A DNA stretch of 64,000 bases from Streptomyces albus subsp. albus (GTDB taxonomy: Bacteria; Actinomycetota; Actinomycetes; Streptomycetales; Streptomycetaceae), in the NCBI RefSeq assembly GCF_000725885.1, contig NZ_JODR01000013.1:121027-185026 (forward strand). Reading direction: 5' to 3'. Positions 53,752 to 62,483 of this stretch are shown here, piece after piece (the first letter of the stretch is position 1; every line of letters begins with the position of its first letter). A model generated the notes under the pieces. That model saw only the letters and a list, made by a program, of their open reading frames with translations. It was not told the DNA's origin and made no database searches. Both the position numbers and the translations under genes were made by a program.

Positions 53752-54645
53752 ATGGCGACGGAACCACACGGCGGCACCCCCGCCGACGACACCGGGGCGC
53801 ACCGGCCTCACGACGCGGCGCACCAGGACCTTCTCGCGCGGTGGCACACCACCCTGCTCGCCGCCCGCGAGGGCGCCGAGGGCCCCGACCCCGCCCCCTA
53901 CGGCCGGGCCCTGCTCGACCGGTGGGCCGAGCCCCACCGCCGCTACCACGGGACGGACCACCTGCGCGCGGTCCTCGACCACGTGGACGAACTGGCCGCA
54001 CATCTGCCCGGGCCCGCCACCACGAACGGCCCGGCAGACGGCCCGACGAACGGCCTGGCGCACGGCCCGACGGACGGTCCGGCAGACCGCCCGGCGAACG
54101 GCCCGGCAGACGGCCCGACGGACCGTCCGGCAGACGGTCCGACTGACGGCCCGGAGGCCGTCGCGCAGGCCGTCCCGGGCAACGGCCGGGGCCTCGATCC
54201 GGCCGCCGTCCGTCTCGCCGCCTGGTTCCACGACGCCGTCTACCGCCCCGACCGCAGCGAGAACGAGGAACGCAGCGCGCGGCTCGCCGAACGCGCCCTG
54301 ACCGAGGCGGGCGTCCCCGCAGCGCGGGTGGCGGAAGTGGCGCGGCTCGTCCGGCTGACCGTCACCCACGACCCGGCCGACGACGACCTGAACGGCGCGG
54401 TCCTGTGCGACGCCGACCTCGCGGTCCTCGCCGGCACCCCCGAGCAGTACGCGCACTACGCCGCGGAGATCCGCCAGGAGTACGCGTTCGTCCCGGACGA
54501 CGCCTTCCGCGACGGCCGCTCCGCCGTACTGCGCCAACTCCTCGGACTGCCCCGCCTCTTCCGCACCGCCCACGCCCGCACCCGCTGGGAAGCGCAGGCC
54601 CGGCACAACCTGACGACGGAACTGGCCCTGCTGTCCACGGGATGA
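53752..54645 (+). CDS. HD-superfamily metal-dependent hydrolase with Gly-Pro repeat insert
   Basis: This 297-residue predicted HD-type phosphohydrolase has metal-ligand motifs HRRYHGTDHL (His about 62-70), WFHD (H160-D161) and VLCDADLAVLAG (Asp about 220). Residues about 93-134 form a repeat of P-A-D-G-P-T-D/N-G units, encoded by related 12-15-bp DNA repeats. Homologues lack this insert, which lies between the first His motif and the HD pair. CACAAT at 53740-53745 lies exactly 6 nt before the ATG (leaderless candidate). The substrate is unknown. Confidence 0.88.
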   Translation: MATEPHGGTPADDTGAHRPHDAAHQDLLARWHTTLLAAREGAEGPDPAPYGRALLDRWAEPHRRYHGTDHLRAVLDHVDELAAHLPGPATTNGPADGPTNGLAHGPTDGPADRPANGPADGPTDRPADGPTDGPEAVAQAVPGNGRGLDPAAVRLAAWFHDAVYRPDRSENEERSARLAERALTEAGVPAARVAEVARLVRLTVTHDPADDDLNGAVLCDADLAVLAGTPEQYAHYAAEIRQEYAFVPDDAFRDGRSAVLRQLLGLPRLFRTAHARTRWEAQARHNLTTELALLSTG

Positions 54646-54697
54646 GACCCCGCCGACCACCGGGAATGAAGCCGTGCGGAGCGAGGTTGTGGACGGC

Positions 54698-55942
54698 ATG
54701 CCTGCCGATCTCGTGACCGACAAGCCGTCTGCCGTACGTGTTCCGCTTTCTGTCTATATATTGGGACTCTCCGTCTTCGCTCTCGGGACCTCCGAGTTCA
54801 TGCTGTCGGGGATCCTCCAGCCACTCGCCCGCGATCTGGGGGTCTCCATCCCCAAGGCCGGGCTGCTGGTCTCAGCATTCGCTGTCGGAATGGTGGTGGG
54901 CGCGCCCGTCCTGGCCGCCGCCACCCTGCGGCTGCCGCGCCGCACGACGCTGATCGGGCTGCTCGCCGTCTTCATGCTCGGCCAGGTGGCCGGAGCACTC
55001 GCCCCCAACTACGAGGTGCTCTTCGCCTCCCGCGTCGTGAGCGCGCTGGCGTGCGCCGGTTTCTGGGCGGTGGGCGCGGCCGTAGCCGTCTCCCTCGTAC
55101 CGGAGAACGCCCGGGCGCGCGCCATGGCGATCATGGTGGGCGGGCTGAGCATCGCCAACATCGCCGGGGTGCCCGCCGGTTCGTTCCTCGGCCAGCAGGC
55201 CGGCTGGCGCTCCGCCTTCTGGGCGGTGGCCGCGCTGGCCGCCGTCGGGCTGGTCGGCATCCTGGCGCTGGTGCCGCGCACCGCCGTGCCGACGGGCGCC
55301 GACGCGCCCAACCTCCGCCGCGAACTGCGGATCTACCGCAACAAGCAGGTGTGGCTCGCGCTGGTGACGATCGCCCTGAACGCGGGTGCCGTCTTCGCGC
55401 TCTTCTCCTATCTGGCGCCGCTGCTCACCGACGTGGCCGGGCTGCCCGAGAGCTGGGTGCCCAGTGTGCTGGCGCTGTTCGGCGTCGGCGGGCTGGTCGG
55501 CACGGTCATCGGCGGCCGGATCGCCGACAACCACCTGTTCGGCACCATGTACGGCGGTATCGCCGCGTCGACGGCCGTACTGGCGCTGCTGGCCCTCCTC
55601 GCCGAGTACCGGTTCGCGGCGATCGCCCTCGCGCTGATGCTCGGGGTGACGGCGTTCACCACGGCGCCCGCCCTCAACGCCCGGATGTTCAACGCCGCCA
55701 ACGCGGCTCCCACGCTGGCCGGGGCGACGACCACCGCCTCCTTCAACATCGGCAACACCGTCGGCCCCTGGCTGGGCGGTCTGGCCATCTCCGCCGGCTG
55801 GGGCTACCAGGCCGTGGCCTGGGTCGGCGCCGCGATGGCCGCCGCCGGCGTGGCGGCGACGGCTCTCTCCGCCCGCGTCCACGCCCGCTCCCGCATCGTC
55901 GCCTCCTCCCGTTCCCCGGAGCGCGAGTACGCCGACGCCTGA
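54698..55942 (+). CDS. MFS exporter of the Cmx/CmrA chloramphenicol-efflux group
   Basis: This 414-residue major facilitator resembles the Cmx/CmlR-type drug exporters: 'SVYILGLSVFALGTSEFMLSGILQPLARDLGVSIPKAG' at TM1, 'RLPRRTTLIGLLAVFMLGQVAGALAPN', and motif C-like region 'NAANAAPTLAGATTTASFNIGNTVGPWLGG'. It has 12 predicted helices. The ATG at 54698 is used, with GAGG upstream; GTG 54674 is the alternative start. It may confer resistance to chloramphenicol or export a related compound; drug specificity is inferred from family similarity. It is followed by a GC-rich gap with repeats. Confidence 0.9.
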   Translation: MPADLVTDKPSAVRVPLSVYILGLSVFALGTSEFMLSGILQPLARDLGVSIPKAGLLVSAFAVGMVVGAPVLAAATLRLPRRTTLIGLLAVFMLGQVAGALAPNYEVLFASRVVSALACAGFWAVGAAVAVSLVPENARARAMAIMVGGLSIANIAGVPAGSFLGQQAGWRSAFWAVAALAAVGLVGILALVPRTAVPTGADAPNLRRELRIYRNKQVWLALVTIALNAGAVFALFSYLAPLLTDVAGLPESWVPSVLALFGVGGLVGTVIGGRIADNHLFGTMYGGIAASTAVLALLALLAEYRFAAIALALMLGVTAFTTAPALNARMFNAANAAPTLAGATTTASFNIGNTVGPWLGGLAISAGWGYQAVAWVGAAMAAAGVAATALSARVHARSRIVASSRSPEREYADA

Positions 55943-56081
55943 CCGCCGACGCCTGACCGATACGTGACCGACACCGGCCGGAACCAGGGGCGGGGCCGCG
56001 CCCAGCCCCTGGCCCGGCCCCGCCCCTTCCGGAACACCCCCGGCGATCGGCGCCGGGACCGGCTTCGGACCAGGCTCGCAA

Positions 56082-56161
56082 CCGGCCTCCGGCACCTGCC
56101 CCGCTCCCAGTGGCCGGAAGGCCGGCCTCCGGCACCTGCCCCGTTCCCTGCGGCCGGAGGG
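56082..56161. repeat. 40-bp tandem duplication in a 500-bp gap
   Basis: Copies at 56082-56121 and 56122-56161 share the core ccggcctccggcacctgccc. The whole gap 55943-56442 is GC-rich, with scattered ccggtgccgg-like repeats (about 56250-56310) and inverted repeats that may terminate the MFS gene. No gene was recognised. Confidence 0.75.
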
Positions 56162-56442
56162 CCGGCGTCCGACCGGCTCCCCCCGCCTCGCGGGCCGGGC
56201 CCGCACAGTCCCCCACCGGGGAACAGGTCGGCCCGGTCCCTCCCGGCGTCGGTGCCGGGGCCCATGCCGGTGGCCGGTGCCGGTGCCCGTGCCGGCGACA
56301 GCGGCCGGCCGGTGCAGGGCCGGGGGCAGCACCGTCCCAGCCCCGCCCATCCGCAGACCCCGACATCAGCGCCGGAAAGAGCCGGGCCCGAAGGGGGAGT
56401 GGGGCCGGGCCCTCACCGGGGCCCGGTTCCAGTGGGGTGCGG

Positions 56443-56700
56443 TCATCGTTTGCGGCGGCGGAGGCCGGCGGCGGTCAGCCGGTGGAGGAGTTCCTTGGAG
56501 CCGACCTCGACCGCTCCGGCCCGGACCGCGGCGTCGTACTGGGTGGACGGTATGTCGTAGTGGTCCCGGTCGAAGGCGCGGCGCGGGAAGCCGGCCGCCG
56601 CCGCGAAGGCGTGCAGTTCCTCGTACGAGGTGTCGCTCACCAGGTGGGACCACATCCGGCCGTGCCCCGGCCAGATCGGCGGGTCGATGTAGACGGTCAT
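56443..56700 (-). CDS. DUF4031 domain protein
   Basis: This 85-residue protein begins TVYIDPPIWPGHGRMWSHLVSD and contains 'YEELHAFAAAAGFPRRAFDRDHYDIP', the full extent of the DUF4031 family. The conserved His/Asp/Tyr residues suggest a small enzyme or metal-binding unit, but no function is known. A basic C-terminus (RRRKR) ends the protein. The ATG at 56700 is the natural start. A gene for a zinc-ribbon-like protein lies upstream on the same strand. Confidence 0.9.
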   Translation of the reverse strand: MTVYIDPPIWPGHGRMWSHLVSDTSYEELHAFAAAAGFPRRAFDRDHYDIPSTQYDAAVRAGAVEVGSKELLHRLTAAGLRRRKR

Positions 56701-56860
56701 CGCCGCCACCGTCCCGGCCACGCCCCACGGCCGTACGCATCCCCCCGGCAGCCACCCGTGGCGGCCCTGCCTGCGCAGGTGGCCCTCGGTGAGGCGCCCG
56801 TACGCGTCCGCCGCGCCGGCGCTCGCCCCGGGAGCGGGCCGACGAGAGGGCACGGGAGCG

Positions 56861-57271
56861 TCACAGCTTGCTGCCCAGGTAGCCCACCCGGGCGACGACG
56901 GTGGAGGTCTTCCCGCACACCCAGTGGGGGTCTTCGCCGAGTTCGGGTTCGACCTCCAGCGCGTGGAGGTCGGAGCCCACGCACACAGGGCAGACGGGCC
57001 AGCGGCCGTACCGTTCCAGCAGCGCGTCCTGGACGTCCTGGGCGACCAGGCCCTGCACGAAGGCGACGCCTTCGGGCCACTGGCCCACCCACCAGCGGCG
57101 GTGGGTGACCGATTCCTCGACGAGCGAGACGATGTCGGCCCGGGCCACGTCGCTCGCCTCCAGATCGGCGAGGACGAGTGCACGGGCTGCGTGCAGAGCG
57201 CGTTCGAGTCCGTCCTGGCGGGCGCCGTCGCCCGGCGGCCCCGAACCGGATGCGGAGTCCTTCGGTTCCAT
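56861..57271 (-). CDS. Hypothetical protein with C-terminal zinc-ribbon-like motif
   Basis: I do not recognise this 136-residue protein as a named family. The N-terminal half is helical (RALHAARALVLADLEASDVARADIVSLVEESV) with a Trp-rich turn (HRRWWVGQWPEG). The C-terminal half has CPVCVGSD and DPHWVCGKT, a three-Cys pattern suggestive of a zinc ribbon with a missing or non-Cys fourth ligand. GGAGG is directly before the ATG at 57271. It is divergent from the MurR-like gene and upstream of DUF4031 (160-bp gap). Confidence 0.8.
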   Translation of the reverse strand: MEPKDSASGSGPPGDGARQDGLERALHAARALVLADLEASDVARADIVSLVEESVTHRRWWVGQWPEGVAFVQGLVAQDVQDALLERYGRWPVCPVCVGSDLHALEVEPELGEDPHWVCGKTSTVVARVGYLGSKL

Positions 57272-57361
57272 ACCTCCATTGCACCACTGCGGCCCCGTCC
57301 GGCTCAGGGATCACCGTGGGCCCGCTCCCGACCGGCGGGCCGCCAACTGCCGCAGCACCCA

Positions 57362-57396
57362 TTGACGGGCGGGCGATTCGAAAATATCTTCCACCC
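57362..57396 (+). promoter_or_regulatory. Promoter of murR-like gene, leaderless
   Basis: TTGACG (57362-57367) and TATCTT (57385-57390) are separated by exactly 17 bp. The expected start point falls on the GTG at 57397, so the regulator mRNA is predicted to be leaderless. AT-rich bases around GAAAATATCTTC may overlap an operator. Confidence 0.75.
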
Positions 57397-58413
57397 GTGA
57401 GCAGCGATGTGAAGGAAAGTTTCGCCTTCCGCTCGGAGGGCCGCGCGGAAAGCCGCCCGGAGCCCCGTCCCGCCCCGGCGCCGGTCACCGGTCCCCGGCC
57501 GCCGGCCCCGCGCGCGGCGGAACCGGCCCGCCCCGGGCCCACCGCACTGGCCGCCAAGGTCCGCACCATGGCGCCCTCGATGACACGTTCCATGCAGCGC
57601 GTGGCGGAGGCGGTGGCCAGCGACCCGGCGGGGTGCGCACAGCTGACCGTCACAGGGCTGGCGGAACGCACCGGCACCAGTGAGGCGACGGTCGTGCGCA
57701 CCTCGCGGCTGCTGGGGTATCCCGGATACCGGGACCTGCGACTGGCGCTGGCGGGGCTGGCCGCCCAGCAGGAGTCGGGGGCGGCACCGGCGGTCACGGC
57801 CGACATCGCCGTGGACGACCCGATGACCGATGTGGTGGCCAAGCTGGCCCTCGACGAACAGCAGACGCTCGCCGACACCGCCGCCGCGCTGGACGTCGCC
57901 CAGGTCGAGGCCGCGGTCTCCGCGATGGTGGCGGCCCGCCGCATCGACGTGTACGGCGTGGGCGCCTCGGGGCTGGTGAGCCAGGACCTGGCGCAGAAGC
58001 TGCTGCGCATCGGCATGGTGGCGCACAGCCATGTGGATCCGCATCTGGCGGTCACCAACGCGGTGCAGATGCGGGCGGGGGACGTGGCCGTCGCCATCAC
58101 CCATTCGGGGCGGACCGTGGATGTCATCGAGCCGCTGCGGGTCGCCTTCGACCGGGGTGCGACCACCATCGCGGTCACCGGCCGTCCGGACGGTGAGGTC
58201 GCCCAGTACGCCGACCATGTGTTGACGACCTCCACGGCGCGCGAGAGCGAGCTGCGCCCGGCCGCCATGTCCAGCCGGACGAGCCAACTGCTCGTCGTGG
58301 ACTGTCTGTTCATAGGTGTGGCCCAGCGGACGTACGAGACGGCGGCTCCCGCGCTGTCCGCCTCGTACGAGGCGCTGGCGCACCGCCACTCCCCACGGCC
58401 GCGGGGACGCTGA
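57397..58413 (+). CDS. MurR/RpiR family transcriptional regulator (MurNAc)
   Basis: This 338-residue regulator has an N-terminal RpiR-type HTH (SMQRVAEAVASDP ... LTVTGLAERTGTSEATVVRTSRLLGYPGYRDLRLAL; about 60-115) and a C-terminal SIS sugar-phosphate-binding domain (about 170-300, RRIDVYGVGASGLVSQDLAQKLLRIGM ... AVAITHSGRTVDVIEPL). A Pro/Ala/Arg-rich 50-residue N-terminal tail is unusual. It precedes murQ and a MurNAc PTS gene on the same strand, so MurNAc-6-phosphate is the likely effector. Repression or activation cannot be told from sequence. Confidence 0.93.
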   Translation: MSSDVKESFAFRSEGRAESRPEPRPAPAPVTGPRPPAPRAAEPARPGPTALAAKVRTMAPSMTRSMQRVAEAVASDPAGCAQLTVTGLAERTGTSEATVVRTSRLLGYPGYRDLRLALAGLAAQQESGAAPAVTADIAVDDPMTDVVAKLALDEQQTLADTAAALDVAQVEAAVSAMVAARRIDVYGVGASGLVSQDLAQKLLRIGMVAHSHVDPHLAVTNAVQMRAGDVAVAITHSGRTVDVIEPLRVAFDRGATTIAVTGRPDGEVAQYADHVLTTSTARESELRPAAMSSRTSQLLVVDCLFIGVAQRTYETAAPALSASYEALAHRHSPRPRGR

Positions 58414-58579
58414 CGGCGGCGCCGGGGGCCGCTTCCCGCGCCCCCTGACGGCACCGCCCGAGCGCCACCGCGGGCCACGGGCCCGCGGAGCACCCCGCAC
58501 ACCGCGAAGGCCGCCAGGGCCATGAGCACCCCGACGACCGCCACGACCCCCGACCGAAGCCACAGGAAGTCGTCCCCGT

Positions 58580-59569
58580 ATGACCACGTCACAGTCCGCC
58601 ACCTCCCTCGGATCCGAGCCCGGCCCGTCCCGTCACGACGAGCTGCGTCATCAGTTGGACACACTCACGACCGAAGCGTTTCGCAGCGAACTCGCGGAAA
58701 TCGACCGGCTGCCCACGCTGGAGATCGCCAGGATCATGAACGGCGAGGACAGCACGGTCCCCACCGCGGTGGCCGAACGGCTGCCGCAGATCGCCGCGGC
58801 GATCGACGCCATCGCCGAGCGGATGGCGCGCGGCGGCCGGCTCCTGTACGTCGGCGCTGGCACGGCCGGACGGATGGGCGTGCTGGACGCCAGCGAGTGC
58901 CCGCCCACGTTCAACACCGCTCCGGGCCAGGTCACCGGGGTGATCGCGGGCGGCCCCGACGCGATGGTGAACTCCGTGGAGGGCGCCGAGGACAGCGCCG
59001 AGGCGGCGGCGGCCGACCTGGACGCGCTCGGTCTGACGGCCGAGGACTCGGTGGTCGGCATCTCCGCGTCGGGACGCACCCCCTACGCGGTGGGCGCGGT
59101 CGAGCACGCGCGGTCCCGGGGCGCCCTCACCGTCGGACTGGCCTGCAACGAGGGCTCCGCCCTGGGCGCCGCGGCCGAGCACGGCATCGAAGTCGTCGTC
59201 GGCCCCGAGCTGCTGACCGGCTCGACCCGCCTCAAGGCCGGTACGGCGCAGAAGCTCGTCCTCAACATGCTCTCGACCATCACGATGATCCGGCTGGGCA
59301 AGACCTACGGGAACCTGATGGTCGACGTACGGGCCTCGAACGAGAAGCTGCGGGCCCGCTCCCGGCGGATCGTGGCGCTGGCCACGGGCGCCCCCGACGA
59401 GGAGATCGAACGGGCGCTGGCGGCGACCGACGGCGAGGTGAAGGCCGCGATCCTCACCGTGCTGGCCGGCGTGGACGGCCCGGCGGCGCACCGGCTGCTG
59501 GCCGAGGCGCACGGCCACCTCCGCGCGGCCCTGACCGCGGCGTCCGGCCCCGGCGCGGCCGACGCCTGA
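58580..59569 (+). CDS. murQ: N-acetylmuramic acid 6-phosphate etherase
   Basis: This 329-residue SIS-domain enzyme cleaves the lactyl ether of MurNAc-6-phosphate to GlcNAc-6-phosphate and lactate. Family motifs are 'RLLYVGAGTAGRMGVLDASECPPTF', 'GISASGRTPYAVGAV' and 'VVVGPELLTGSTRLKAGTAQKLVLNMLST'. It is the committed step of MurNAc catabolism or cell-wall recycling. AGGAAG lies before the ATG at 58580. It is 166 bp after the MurR-like gene, leaving room for its own promoter, and is followed by the PTS gene. Confidence 0.96.
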   Translation: MTTSQSATSLGSEPGPSRHDELRHQLDTLTTEAFRSELAEIDRLPTLEIARIMNGEDSTVPTAVAERLPQIAAAIDAIAERMARGGRLLYVGAGTAGRMGVLDASECPPTFNTAPGQVTGVIAGGPDAMVNSVEGAEDSAEAAAADLDALGLTAEDSVVGISASGRTPYAVGAVEHARSRGALTVGLACNEGSALGAAAEHGIEVVVGPELLTGSTRLKAGTAQKLVLNMLSTITMIRLGKTYGNLMVDVRASNEKLRARSRRIVALATGAPDEEIERALAATDGEVKAAILTVLAGVDGPAAHRLLAEAHGHLRAALTAASGPGAADA

Positions 59570-59653
59570 CCCACCCCTTCCGACCCCACCCCCTCCCGAC
59601 CCCACCCCCCGTCCTCCGCACCATGGCACCACTCGAAGAAGAGCGACTGCACC

Positions 59654-61324
59654 ATGAGCACAGACAACACAGACAACACAGACAGCAGCAAAGACCGCGC
59701 TGACCGGGGCGGCGACCCGAACCGGCGGATCGCCGAGGCGATCCTGCCGCTCGTCGGCGGCGCGGCGAACGTCACCTCCGTCACCCACTGCATGACCCGG
59801 ATGCGGCTCGGCCTCGCCGACCGTTCCCTCGTCCAGGACGAGCCGCTCAAAGCGCTCCCGGACGTGCTGGGCGTGGTCGAGGACGACACGTACCAGATCG
59901 TCCTCGGCCCCGGGAAGGTCGCCCGCGTGACGCCCCAGTTCGAGGCGCTCACGCAGGAGGCGGCGGAGGCGGAGGCGCAACCGGCAGCAGCGACAGCCGC
60001 GGCCGGCGGGGACACGAAGGGGACGGACGGGGAGCCGGCCGCCGGCACCGCCGGATCCGCCACGACCGCGAAGACGGCCGACGAGCTGGCCGCCGAAGGA
60101 GCGGCGATCCGCGCGGCGCGCAAACAGAAGAACGCCACCCCGGTGAAGCTGATGCTGCGCCGGATCGCCAACATCTTCGTGCCGCTCATCCCGGCGCTGA
60201 TCGGCTGCGGCATCGTCGCCGGCCTGAACGGCCTGTTCACCAACGCGGGCTGGCTGCCGGCGCTCACCCCGGCGCTGACGGCGATCGCCAGCGGCTTCAT
60301 GTCGCTGATCGCGGTCTTCGTCGGGATCAACACCGCCCGGGAGTTCGGCGGTACCCCGGTGCTGGGCGGTGCGGCGGCGGCCGTGATCGTCTTCCCCGGC
60401 GTCGCGGACGTCTCCGCGTTCGGCGAGAAGCTGGCGCCGGGCCAGGGCGGTGTCCTGGGCGCGCTGTTCGCGGCGCTGCTGGCCGTGTACGTGGAGAAGG
60501 GCTGCCGGCGCGTGGTGCCCTCCGCCGTGGACGTGCTGGTCACGCCGACGGTGACGGTCCTGGTCGCCGGACTGGTGACGCTGTTCGGCCTGATGTTCGT
60601 CTGCGGCGAGATCGCCACCGGCATCGGGCACCTCGCCGACTGGCTGCTCCAGCACGGCGGTGCGGCGGCCGGGTTCCTCCTGGGCGGGCTCTTCCTCCCG
60701 CTGGTGATGCTGGGGCTGCACCAGGCGCTGATCCCGATCCACACCACGCTGATCGACCAGAGCGGCTACACCGTGCTGCTCCCGATCCTCGCCATGGCCG
60801 GTGCCGGCCAGGTCGGCGCGGCCATCGCCATCTACCTGCGGCTGCGGCGCAACACCTCGATCCGCAAGACGATCCGCTCGGCGCTGCCCGCCGGTTTCCT
60901 GGGCGTCGGCGAACCGCTCATCTACGGTGTGTCGCTGCCGCTCGGCCGTCCGTTCGTCACCGCGTGCGTGGGCGGCGCGTTCGGCGGCGGGGTCGTGGGC
61001 CTCTTCTACCAGCTGGGCACCTCGGTGGGCTCCACCGCCATCGGCCCCTCCGGCTGGGCGCTCTTCCCGCTGCTCAAGGGCAACCACGGCCTCGGCGCCA
61101 TCGCCGCGATCTACGCGCTGGGGCTGGCCGCGGGCTATGTGGCCGGCTTCGTGGCCACGTACTTCTTCGGGTTCAGCAAGCAGATGCTGAACGAGCTGAA
61201 CGCGGCGGCACAGGACGAGGCAGCCACCGAACCGCAGCCGTCGGCCCAGCCGCCCGCGTCCGGCGGTACCGACCCGGCCCCGGCCCCGGCGCCCGCGGGC
61301 GGCCCCGGCGGCACCCTCGCCTGA
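59654..61324 (+). CDS. PTS EIIBC component, MurNAc/sugar-specific (MurP-like)
   Basis: This 556-residue phosphotransferase permease has an EIIB domain (about 22-95) with the phosphorylated Cys C46 in SVTHCMTRMRLGL. A ~70-residue Ala/Glu/Thr-rich linker precedes the EIIC membrane domain (about 165-515: 'RIANIFVPLIPALIGCGIVAGLNG ... GVGEPLIYGVSLPLGRPFVTACVGGAFGGG'). No EIIA domain is fused, so a separate EIIA is needed. Position after murQ implies MurNAc as substrate, giving MurNAc-6-P for MurQ. The C-terminal tail is Pro/Ala-rich. Confidence 0.93.
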   Translation: MSTDNTDNTDSSKDRADRGGDPNRRIAEAILPLVGGAANVTSVTHCMTRMRLGLADRSLVQDEPLKALPDVLGVVEDDTYQIVLGPGKVARVTPQFEALTQEAAEAEAQPAAATAAAGGDTKGTDGEPAAGTAGSATTAKTADELAAEGAAIRAARKQKNATPVKLMLRRIANIFVPLIPALIGCGIVAGLNGLFTNAGWLPALTPALTAIASGFMSLIAVFVGINTAREFGGTPVLGGAAAAVIVFPGVADVSAFGEKLAPGQGGVLGALFAALLAVYVEKGCRRVVPSAVDVLVTPTVTVLVAGLVTLFGLMFVCGEIATGIGHLADWLLQHGGAAAGFLLGGLFLPLVMLGLHQALIPIHTTLIDQSGYTVLLPILAMAGAGQVGAAIAIYLRLRRNTSIRKTIRSALPAGFLGVGEPLIYGVSLPLGRPFVTACVGGAFGGGVVGLFYQLGTSVGSTAIGPSGWALFPLLKGNHGLGAIAAIYALGLAAGYVAGFVATYFFGFSKQMLNELNAAAQDEAATEPQPSAQPPASGGTDPAPAPAPAGGPGGTLA

Positions 61325-61368
61325 CCGGGGCACCACCCCACCGCCGCCGGTTCCGGGCGGCCCGCCCC

Positions 61369-61402
61369 GAACGGCCCGCCCCGACGAGGGGGCGGGCCGT
61401 TC
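61369..61402. terminator. Perfect 14-bp hairpin terminator
   Basis: A perfect 14-bp stem (61369-61382 with 61389-61402) with loop gacgag lies 45 bp after the PTS stop. It separates it from the convergent VOC gene and is probably bidirectional. Confidence 0.85.
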
Positions 61403-61431
61403 GTCCGCCCGCCGTCAGCAGCCGACCGTCG

Positions 61432-62232
61432 TCACCCCCTGTCCGGGTCGCCCTTGATCAGGGCGAACGGCGCACCCGCCGGGTCCTTGAGCATCGCCAG
61501 ACGCCCCACCCCGGGCGCGTCCGTCGGCGGCATCAGCATCTTCGCCCCGGCACCCGTCGCCCGGGTGCACGTCGCGTCGCAGTCCTCGGTGGCGAAGTAC
61601 GGATGCCACTCCGAGCCCGACCCGGCGTCCCGGTTCTGCTGCGCCAGCTGCATGATGCCGCCCTGGCCCGGGTCGTCCGGCACGCCGCCGCCCGGCGCGG
61701 AGAAGACGGTGTAGACGACGTCGTCGCCCATCGGCATGTCCTGGTAGCTCCACGAGAACACCGCCGCGTAGAACTCCTTCGCCGCTGCGGCATCCGTCGT
61801 GTACAGCTCCGTCCAGCACAGCGTCTCCGGCTCCATCACCACGTCGAGGCCGACCGTGTCCCCCGGCTGCCAGACGGCGAACCCCGCACCGGTGGGGTCC
61901 GTGAACTGGGCGAGCCGTCCGGCGGTGAACACGTCCATCGGCTCGGCCCGCACACTGCCGCCCGCCCGTTCCACGGCGGCGCGGGTGGCATCGGCGTCCC
62001 GCGTGTGGAAGTACGGCGTCCACGACGCGGCGGCCCCCTCCTCCATCAGCGGACCGACGGCCGCAACCGTCTTCCCGTCCCGCAGGAAGAAGCCGTATCC
62101 GCCGCCCTCCGGCCCGGCCGACCGGAAGTCCCAGTCGAAGACGCTGGTGTAGAAGGCGACGGCGGCATCGACGTCGGGCGCCCCCAGATCGAGCCAGTTC
62201 GGGGTACCGGGAACGAAGTTCGTGGTCAGCAT
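61432..62232 (-). CDS. Two-domain VOC family protein
   Basis: This 266-residue protein has two tandem glyoxalase-fold modules. The first (about 10-128) starts GTPNWLDLGAPDVDAAVAFYTSVFDWDF; the second (about 140-262) starts ETLCWTELYTTDAAAAKEFYAAVFSWSY. Each ends with a 'DPTGAGFAVWQ' or 'DPAGAPFALIKG' strand. The VOC (27-kDa hydroxylase-like) group binds or modifies small molecules. ATG 62232 has GGAGG 5 nt upstream. It is convergent with the PTS gene; function is unknown. Confidence 0.93.
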   Translation of the reverse strand: MLTTNFVPGTPNWLDLGAPDVDAAVAFYTSVFDWDFRSAGPEGGGYGFFLRDGKTVAAVGPLMEEGAAASWTPYFHTRDADATRAAVERAGGSVRAEPMDVFTAGRLAQFTDPTGAGFAVWQPGDTVGLDVVMEPETLCWTELYTTDAAAAKEFYAAVFSWSYQDMPMGDDVVYTVFSAPGGGVPDDPGQGGIMQLAQQNRDAGSGSEWHPYFATEDCDATCTRATGAGAKMLMPPTDAPGVGRLAMLKDPAGAPFALIKGDPDRG

Positions 62233-62483
62233 GCGGTCCTCCGGCGGACGGGGATGCGGTGCGCTGTCGGCACCGGGCACCGGGACGGCAGCGGTACGGG
62301 GCGGCACCCGCGCCGCGCCCCTGGCCCGGCCCACTCAGCCAGCATGGCAGCACCCACGCACCACCGCCCCCGGAGCCGGTCCGGAGGACGGCTGCGGGGG
62401 CGGGAGCGCGGACGTACGGAGGAGGCGGAGGAGCCCGAGGAAGCCGGGCCGGAGGGCGGGCGGGGCGGCGGATGCCGGCGGCG

